15,789 nt of DNA from Brachionus koreanus (Eukaryota > Rotifera > Eurotatoria > Ploima > Brachionidae), in NCBI GenBank assembly GCA_016987375.1, contig PJRA01000018.1, positions 517,421-533,209 on the forward strand. The letters run 5' to 3'. A program made the position numbers and the translations under genes. The notes beneath the pieces are model-generated. The model did not search any database. It saw nothing but the letters and a program-made list of their open reading frames with translations, and was not told where the DNA came from. Of this stretch, positions 1 to 8,400 are shown one piece after another; the stretch's first letter is position 1; every line of letters begins with the position of its first letter.

Positions 1-1585
1 CCAAATTTGGGTAGTACAACTGAATATTGTGGGCGTCGTCGGAGTCAACACTGGAAAATTGTTTGATGGCGGTCATTTTGTGTTCGCCAAGTGTTTCTTT
101 GCATACATCGGCGTAGGGGGCCATCCATCTGATGCACGCGTCCAATTCGGACCCGGCATAGCCAGTGCACAGAGCGACCAGGTCGCATACATGCTTATTG
201 GCGGGCTGAGCCGATTGGCTTGAGAGCATGTGGTACATGGCCGAGGCGGCCAGCATCGAGTACTTGAAGCGCATCGAGTCCATCTCAAACAAACACAGGT
301 CCAGTAGCGTTACCGCTTTCATGTAATTTTTCATGTAAAAGTCCTGCTGTCTGGCACTGATCAGCTGGCACGGACTACAAGTCGAATTTTTGTACACATT
401 AAGCGGCATTACTATGTGTGTGTTATGCTCTTTGCTGGACAAATCAACGCTTTTATCGCTGTTTGTCTCATTTAGATAATTTGGATAGTTTATGGCCGCT
501 ATTTGCAAATAAGTCATTAGCCATGTGTTGCTAGTGACTGGCGATATTTGCCAATTAAGAGTTTTAAGCATGAACAGCTCAAATTGAGATATGGCCTCTT
601 CGTTATTGTTGCTATAGTTTTCCATGTGACTGGCCAACTCTTTTAGCTTGGGTGGATAGATTTCCTCGACCTTGGAGGCCAAAAACAGAGCAGTCATGCC
701 AATTAGCTGCAAGCGATCGACTCTCATTTGTTGTTTGCATTCGGTTAGAAATCGGTCCATGTACTCCAAAGACAAATGAAGTGTCTCTCTATGCAATCGA
801 TAGGCATATGATATTTCGATAAGCCAATCGATTAGTATGGCACGCATTTGACTTTCGATACCAGAGTGCTTTTTTAGATACATGTGATCGTGTTTTAGTC
901 GAGAGTCTTTTTCGCGCATTATTTCCCACAAATCGTTTGCGTTCGCCCAATTGAGTCTGGGCAAAGGCGATCTATTGATTGTTTCGATGGTAAGCTCTTG
1001 ATTGTTTATTTCATTTTTTTTATCAAAAAGTTTATTTTTTTGAATTTGAGGCTTGGTTTTTGGCGGTCGACCGCGTTTTTTTTTTACCACATCGGACGGT
1101 TTGCTAATCGACGATCGACGCTTCGTAGACGATTTGTCACGTTGATCGTCGACACTCAAGTCGTGCAAACTGGTGGTCGACGAGGCCGGTGTCAACGAGT
1201 AGTAGGACGAGTGAGACAAAGCTTGTTGACTTTTTTCATTCTATCAGTAAAAGAAAAAAAGGGATGTTATCTGATTTTGTGGATGATTAAATCGATTGAT
1301 TTACTTACTCTGATTGATTGTTGGCCACTTGAGCTGCTGTTAGAAATATCGTTTAGTCGTGCGTCGAGCTGTGATTCGGATGGTACAGGCGGTGGTGGCA
1401 TAAAATGCTTGTTATTATCTTAAAAATTTAATTTAATACGTTGGTTAATGCGACAATGTTGGGTTATCTTAAATACCGTTTACCGATTCAACTTTGCTCT
1501 TTCTACTGCTTTTGCTTTCGGCATCGCTTTCAGCACCTACCAAATTTTCGTTGGTCGGCACTCTCTTGCGCTTTACAATTCTCAT
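1..1585 (-). CDS. CCNE: Cyclin E (three exons, 3' end beyond window edge)
   Basis: G1/S cyclin that activates CDK2 in the nucleus at entry to DNA replication. Exons read 1585-1484, 1407-1309 and 1240-1 with phase-0 GT-AG junctions, giving 480 visible residues. Residues 5-8 (KRKR) are a likely nuclear signal. A basic Ser-rich N-terminus follows, with an AT-hook-like RGRPP at 123-127. The family signature PLPRLNWANANDLWEIM starts near 159. The cyclin box has the CDK-substrate docking patch MRAIL at 199-203, then LHRET, LASKVEEIYPPK and LNW. The second cyclin fold contains LLDLCLFEMD, RWMAPYADVCKET and the cyclin-E-typical DDAHNIQ near the edge. The exact MRAIL and DDAHNIQ contexts separate it from cyclins A, B and D. 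The linker between the two folds and the loop before RWMAP are longer than in vertebrates. The C-terminal phosphodegron expected in this family would lie outside the window. Upstream of the ATG lies the region shared with the nuclear receptor gene. Confidence 0.93.
1309..1407 (-). CDS. CCNE: Cyclin E exon 2
   Basis: Thirty-three codons, starting after acceptor AACAAG (AG at 1409-1408) and ending at a perfect GTAAGT donor (GT at 1308-1307), phase 0 on both sides. The peptide is proline-rich then Ser-rich (HFMPPPPVPSESQ, SNSSSSGQQ). Another AG a few bases upstream would put a stop in frame from exon 1, so the downstream AG is preferred. The intron to exon 1 is about 76 bp, and the intron to exon 3 is 68 bp with a strong pyrimidine tract before its acceptor. 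Confidence 0.75.
1484..1585 (-). CDS. CCNE: Cyclin E exon 1
   Basis: Thirty-four codons from the ATG at 1585. The peptide starts MRIVKRKRVPTNENL and is basic and Ser-rich, with a probable nuclear localisation signal. It ends at donor TCG|GTAAAC (GT at 1483-1482) in phase 0. The ATG is the first in this frame after an A-rich leader. No upstream coding exon is evident, but a spliced 5' UTR cannot be excluded. Confidence 0.75.
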
Positions 1586-2484
1586 TTAAACACACTTTTT
1601 TTTTCTTTTTTTATGTTTAATTTTTCAATTTAAAATGGATAAACAATTCAACAATTTTTGAAACATGCTTTTATTTGTATTTATTTATTTTATATTTCAA
1701 AAAAAAAATTTTTTTTTGTCTCTATTTTTTAAAAAATTAAATCCATCAAAGTTTGAGAATAATTTTAATATCCCAATTTTTTTTCAAAGTATCAATTGAT
1801 TTTTTTCAATCATAAAAAAAAAAAATTTTTTCTAAAAGTTTATTTTTTTTAAAGTACAAAACTAAAAAAAAATGAGAAAAAAATCCGAACTTTTGTTTTT
1901 AATTTTATTTAATTAAACACAAAAAAAATATATACAAAACAAAAAATTAAGTGATTAAATTAACTTTGATTAAAAGTTCTAATCTTGTCTAATCTAGTGT
2001 CCTTTTTTTGGTTTATTTCGAAAAAAAGGCATATTGCTTCTTCATTTTTCTAGAGTTGTTTTGAACGCACAATCATGGATAAATTAATTAAATTTTAACT
2101 TGAACAAAAAAAGTGACCTGATAACAAAAATGCTTGAATAATTGGTTTCAATTGAGAAGTAATATCTTGATTTAAAGCCAGATTTGCTAGCAATAAATTC
2201 AAGAAGATATTTTGAGCTTTTAAATAGCGGTGCCGCTCAAATCAAATTTGGGTGTTTTTCTATTTGAGTTGGAGATTTGGCTTAAGCAAATGTGGCGAGA
2301 ACGCAAAGCGTCTAGCTAGCGTCCGCCGATCTATTTGTCTTTTAATTAATCTCATTAAATTGATCCATTCAAAATATTTGAACACTATTTTACTCTTTAA
2401 TTCTCATTCTTCAAATCAATAATCAAAGATAACTTTTATATTTTTATCCAAAAAAAAAAAAAAATTTTTATTTTATTTGTGTAG
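1586..2484. promoter_or_regulatory. Shared upstream region of cyclin E and the nuclear receptor
   Basis: Non-coding DNA between two divergent genes, mostly A- and T-tracts. A less A+T-rich island at about 2225-2335 stands out. It contains two AGCGTC copies 11 bp apart (2307-2312 and 2318-2323), around CTAGCTAG. A single nuclear-receptor half-site TGACCT lies at 2114-2119. I see no convincing TATA box or E2F site. The region probably holds both promoters and any 5' UTR exon of the receptor, but no start site can be fixed from sequence alone. Confidence 0.5.
2464..2484 (+). promoter_or_regulatory. 3' splice acceptor in the receptor 5' UTR
   Basis: A T-rich tract (TTTTTATTTTATTTGTGTAG) ends in AG at 2483-2484, ten bases before the ATG at 2494. 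This looks like an acceptor joining an upstream non-coding exon. A spliced-leader trans-splice acceptor is an alternative, since trans-splicing is known in rotifers. No upstream donor could be assigned with confidence. Confidence 0.5.
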
Positions 2485-5400
2485 ATTTGAAAAATGTGGA
2501 ATCAGAATTTTGGACGCGGATACGGCGAAGAGGTGTATTTGGGAGAGAGTGGTCAGCGAGGCCATTATTACGAGACGGACAGCAGCTCGGAGTACCATGG
2601 CCAGGCGTACGAGACCAACGAGGTGTTTGTCGACTATCAGACTGGACTGGAGACGGGGGCCTACGACCGCTTCGGCAACAAGCTAGAGCCTGGTTTCTCA
2701 AACAACATAGCCACCATGTACAATGACACTCCTGAGCCGGTATACCTGAATGCGAGTGAGTTTGCCGCTGCCAAGCCCAACGGCTCATACCTTACCTGGA
2801 ACAACGAGGTCTATTTGATGAACGAAAATTGTTATTTGTACAACAATTCGCTCATTTCCAATCAGCTAAATAACTCTAGTTATCATAAGACAAAAAAATT
2901 GTCGCTACCAAATTATGCCTATTCGAGTACTCAGTTTGACGATGAGAAAGAAAGTGCCAAGTTTTGGATGACAGCTAGGAATAACCACAAGACATCGCCC
3001 AAAGGAGGTTAGTCAACTTTTATTTATGGGGAATTTTAATTCTGAAAAAAATGTAAAGTTAGTTTTGTAAATCAAACTAGTTTTAATTTTATTTTTCTCT
3101 AACAAAATATATTTTGCCCAAGTGCTTTTAAGTGATTGCAATTTTTTTTGTTTGAGCCAACCTGATCGGTTAAATTGAGATTTATTTTTGAAATTTTAAA
3201 CTCTATTGTTAATGATCAATTGAAATTTTTTCACTTTTTCAAACAATTCATGCAAAAAATTAAATATTTTATTTACAAATTTAAAAATTTTTTCATTGTT
3301 TTAGAAAAAAATTTTTGAATTATTTTGACATTTTTAACAAGATAAATGAACACAATTGAGAAAAAAACTTGATTAAAAAATTCTCCAAAGTTAGATTTCT
3401 TCTTTATTTGTAAATAGTTCTTTGTGAGCTTGTAAAATAATTTTAGTTTTTCAAAAAGATAAATAAATAGTTAAATTTATTTCTAAATTTCTCAGTCACA
3501 AATTTAAATAAATTTAAATTATTGGAGTATTTATAAAAATAGAGGATAATTTATTTGTCTTTAAATTTTAAATAAGTTTTTCCTGAATCTAAAGTGGTTT
3601 TGTTAGACCTTTATTAAAATGTTCTATCAGAATAGTGAGAAAATCGCCTTTGTTTACCTCAGGTAAATATTTTTGCATTATCTCGCTAAGGTATTTTTGG
3701 GTTGGATGCCCATTTTAGCTGTATAAAGACTAGTAATGAAATTCAATTTTTCAATTTTCAAGGTTAATCAACAGGCTAGTGTCTTTATCGTAATCGACTG
3801 ATTAACACTTCATTTATTTAGTTAAATAAAATTTTTAATAATTAAAAATATCTGTTATTTTGAAAACAAAAAAAAACATTGATAAATTCATATCAATTTT
3901 TTTAAATTTTTTTACAAAGTCAATAAAGATCAAATTGATATTATTATAAATTGATAGCTTGAATGTTGCAAATTTCAGCATTGATCGTTTGATCACAAAG
4001 CTATTAATCAATCTTGAATAAAAAAATCCAAATGTTTTTTCTCCACTGTTTGTTTTTGCCATTAGTTTGCACTATTCCTTAAATTGTAACTTAACTTTCT
4101 CCAGTCATTTTTAAGAAATCTATTTTTTAAATTCTCAGGCGAGTTCTGATAGAATAAAGAATGATTACATTCTTTCTAAAAATCTATGCTGAACAGCAAA
4201 TAACCCATATTTTTCCAAAAAATTATTAACATCATTAAAGCTTTTCGATTCAAATTTGAACTTAAACAATTTAAAAATAGAAAAATAATAACTTTTAGCC
4301 AGTTTAATTATTAAGAAAAATAACACAAGAGAGTTGAACAATAATCAAAATAAGGTAGGGTAAATGTTTGTGATAAGTAGTAGTAGTAAAGAACATTGGT
4401 TTTGCAACACTAAAGGTCACACGGGACTTCGGGACACGCTCCCTTTGAGCCCGATCCAGAGTGTTTAATCTCTGATTTATCATACAGTCGCTTCATCACT
4501 TTTTAGTACGCTGAGAATCGTTTTTCTTGGGGGCTTCTTGCATAGAGCCCCTTCGTCAAGTTCTTCATGGTTAAGCTTACTGTTTGCTCCCCATTTTTTC
4601 CCCCAATTAAACGTAGTAAGTTCAGTTTTTTAATCGATCTAGTTTTTAAGTCATCTGCGTATATATGGAGTCTTAATCCAGGGTCTAAGGTTACTCCCAA
4701 AAATTTGGGATTTTGATCAGATTTTATACTTTGGCAATTGTAGTTTGATCTTAATTTGTCTTTGAAATCTTTACACGCTCAATTGAAGACACAACTAACC
4801 GTAATTTTTAGTCTCCATTTTGTCATCCAAGTATGGACATGCTGCAAGAATCTTTGGAGACGTACTCGAATGATATTCAGTGAAGTGCTCCAACGGGCTA
4901 TGTCATCAGCAAATAGAGCTTTGTCAACCTGGGAATCGGTTTCAGTGATGTGATGTGTTTCAGTGATTGAATAAAATATTGAAAAGGACTGGACCCAAGA
5001 CACTGCCTTGGGGCACTCCGTTTTGGATCAGATTAGGTGACGAGTACGTTTGTCCAAAATGTGACTTATAAATGAATACAAAGCTTATATAGTAGACCGA
5101 AATGCACAAATTTCGGTTTTATTTTTCGTGTACATAATTAATTCTTTAAGGTCAATGCTATAATGTCAAGGTCAATTTAATTGTGTGTAGTTTCTTTGCT
5201 CAATAATAAGATCCCATGGGTTTAGCAGATGTTGTTAGAATTTAACACTGTCTAAAATATTACACTATAGTCAAAAATAATCTAAATTAGAAACTTACTT
5301 ATCTATTCTGTTAATTAAAAGTTTGGTTTTATTAACAAGACTTATGGCTAAATAATAAATTTGTCACATTCTAAAAGCCATGCAACAAAAAAGTATCCTA

Positions 5401-8400
5401 ATTTTGAATTTTTTTTTTATTTGAAAAAATCAATTATTATTTTTTTATTGAAAAATATTTTTTGGAATTTTAAATATAAGAAAATAATTAGGACAAGACT
5501 ACACTTTCGACAGTATTATTTGAATTAAGTCAAACCTATTTATTGACCTGTTTGTTTCGCTTGACTTTGAGTAGAAAAAAGCTTTTTATTTAAAGATGAG
5601 AAAATTGTTATTTTTTTTCAAGTAAAGAACTAAATTATTGTAAAGATGAAGTGATTTAGTCTGTTTTAAAAAGATTTTTCAAGTAAATTAGTTCTTAGGA
5701 CTAATTTAATCTTTTATGTAGGCCAGATGCATTCTTAGCTCAGTTAATTGGGACATTTCGAGCAAAAATAAAGAAAAGTTCAATTTTTTTTTATTAAAAT
5801 AAAACGACAGAAAATAAAATCTGTTTTTTTTTTTCTTTTTTTATTTTCGATCAAATTTGAATATATTTCAATTTTTTTTAGAGTTAGAAAAATTTAATCA
5901 AAATAAAAATTATGATTATAACTTATAAAAAATATTCCGTTTTTTTTATTTATTTAAATTATAAAAATAGGTGTAGCTAAATCTAAAGCAACTAAGCACA
6001 AAAAAATTTATTTTATTTTTTTTTTAAAAAAGAAAATAATCAAATATCGGCTTTAAAACGATAATTTTTATTTAAGAATTTTTTTTCCTAAACGGATTTT
6101 TTTTTTCTTTATTTCAGAAAATGAAATTATCAGCGTTGATTTATCTAATTCTAGAAGAATAGATTGTTAGTATTAAAAAGAACTTTAGTTGGGTGTCTAT
6201 TGAACCGTGTTCTATAGCTCATTTGAATAGAAATATGGCCGCTTGGGCTAAAATCACGACAACAAAACAACAACTTGCATAATATTACGATCGATATTTT
6301 TATCATAAACAATTTGTATATAATTAGTATAATTTATGTATTTATAATTAAAAATTGTCCAATAAAATTGTGTTTAAGTAGATAAATCTCGATCTAATTA
6401 TAATATTTAGTCTAAATAGACCAATCACAATCGTTCTTGTTTTCTATTGGTCGTTTCATTCAAATAGACAGTTCTATTTAGATCTTTGTTGGTATCGACT
6501 ATCACGCGATCTCTCAGGGTTAGAATGAACTCTAATTAGCGCCTAGTGATTCTTTATTCTTTCAATTTTCATAATTTATGAGCATGTGAATCAAGAGTAT
6601 GTACACCAAAATTTTTAATTTTCAATGAGCAATGTTAGTATGCATTGATAATCGAGATTTTTATTTTAACATGCGCAAAATATTCTTTTGTATTTTTAGA
6701 GTGTGTGTGTGTGCGTGGTAAATATAATAAAATGCAAATATTCACCTTTTTTCTAAGGGAAATTAATATTCTATAATTTATGTATTTTTTTTTAATAAAA
6801 TGAAAAAGCTATGATTATCGAATTTTTAATGGCATCAACAAAACGACAATTTATTTTAGAAAAAAAAAAAAGTAGTTGTTTGTTTAGAGCTTTTGTCGAG
6901 CAAGTGCACACAAACTGAATTTCAATTAAAATTTATTTCACATATTTTAATTTTTTTTAGATTTTAATAAAAATAAACGCAATAAACAACAATAATTAAG
7001 AAAAAAAAAAACATATCCTATTTTATTTAGGAAATTAAGTGGGGCCACATAAATGCATTTGGACTTGTCTTTTTTTCTAATAGAACAAATCAACTTTTTA
7101 AACTAAAAAAAAAATTAATTAATCGATCGATTTGAGGTAGTATCAAATCGGTCATTGTGTAATTGAGTCATACAAGCTCAGATTAAAAAAGCGATAATCA
7201 ATTTTTGAAAGGCTAGTTAAGCCGATCAAAGACAATTTACATTTGGGTTTATCTTATTACAATCATTGAATAGTTAATTGAATTTTTATTGATAAAAAAA
7301 TTAATAATGAAAAAAATTCAGTTTGAAAAGCATAGCATTGAGTTGCAGCATCATCTTCTTCAGCACCAGCACCAACAGCAGCAGCAGTTCTATTTTGACA
7401 AACAAGTTTGTAACAGCCAATGCATGTATAGCAGTGGGGCCGAGCGCAATGGCCTGCTGTCGATCCGGTCATACGACCAGGACCGGTACCATAACAGTCT
7501 GTTACGACCAGAGGCATTCTACCCCCAGTGTTCTAAAGAGGACACCTCGTGGTCCATGTGCCCCGACTCACTGCCCCATAATAAAAGAATTTTGAAAAAT
7601 TACATGGCTAACAGTGCTGACGACAAAATGAATTCGTCTGTTTATGATTATGGTAATTAAAGCAAAACTAACTTTACATTTTCCAAAAAAAAAAAATTTT
7701 TTTTTTTGGGGGGCTTTTTTAATTAAAATTAAAATTTTTACTAAAAATAGATGGATCAATATCGGTTTCGTCGACCTCGCCATCTTCGCCAACTCCACCA
7801 CTGTCAATAACGCCGATGTCATCGTCGTCATCGACATCGTCCTCGTCGTCGTCTAGTGCGACAATGACGGCCGACTTGAAATGCGGCAAGATGGTCTTCG
7901 GAGCCTATCAGACCGGAGTGGTGTCGCCAGAGAGCAATGCGCCTGTCGCTGAGGCAAAACTTGGCGCCAAACAGAGCACGGCAAGATCGCGCATCAATGC
8001 CAAGAACTCGCCGAATGGCGCACCTGGCGAGCAGCTCAAGGATAAGATATGCGAGGTCTGCTCCGACGCTGCCTCCGGCTATCACTATGGTGTGTACTCG
8101 TGCGAAGGATGCAAAGCTTTTTTTAAACGGTCAACTCAAGGCGACACTCCCGCTTATGTCTGTCCTGCAACTAATTCGTGCACAATTGACAAGCAGAGGA
8201 GAAAATCGTGTCAATCGTGTCGTCTTATGAAATGCTTTGCTGTCGGAATGACAAAAACAAGTATGTTAATTTTTCATGAGTTTATTTTAACATAAGACAA
8301 AAAGAATGTCACCATTATATCAAAAGTATTTTTCAACATTTTCCGTAACCATTTCCTAAATAGCTAATAAATCCCTAATTTAATTTCTTTTTTATATTTA

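Noticed and set aside
998..1423. Plus-strand open frame of 141 codons
   Set aside because: It is the antisense shadow of cyclin E exons 2-3 and their intron, with no sensible protein pattern.
1586..2484. E2F or TATA sites for the cyclin E promoter
   Set aside because: I found no convincing TTTSSCGC-type site, and the TATA-like strings are indistinguishable from background.
2468..2788. Minus-strand open frame of 106 codons and shifted plus-strand frames over the first receptor exon
   Set aside because: Shadows of the 172-codon plus-strand frame, which has the better composition and the splice signals.
3835..4062. Minus-strand open frame of 75 codons
   Set aside because: Low-complexity Phe/Ile/Lys/Asn sequence with no motif, expected by chance in A+T-rich intron DNA.
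3622..4154. 11-bp inverted repeat TTCTATCAGAA / TTCTGATAGAA as transposon ends
   Set aside because: No target duplication and no extended similarity; easily chance over 500 bp.
4156..4176. AAAGAATG-ATTA-CATTCTTT hairpin as a terminator or RNA
   Set aside because: A short A+T stem in eukaryotic intron DNA with no supporting context.
7568..8085. Minus-strand open frames over the receptor exons
   Set aside because: Antisense shadows of the Ser-rich and DNA-binding exon, whose plus-strand reading is unmistakable.
8116..8121. Classification as estrogen-related receptor (NR3B) instead of ER
   Set aside because: The P-box is CEGCKA, as in ER, not CEACKA, and the pocket keeps the ER-type Glu and Arg.
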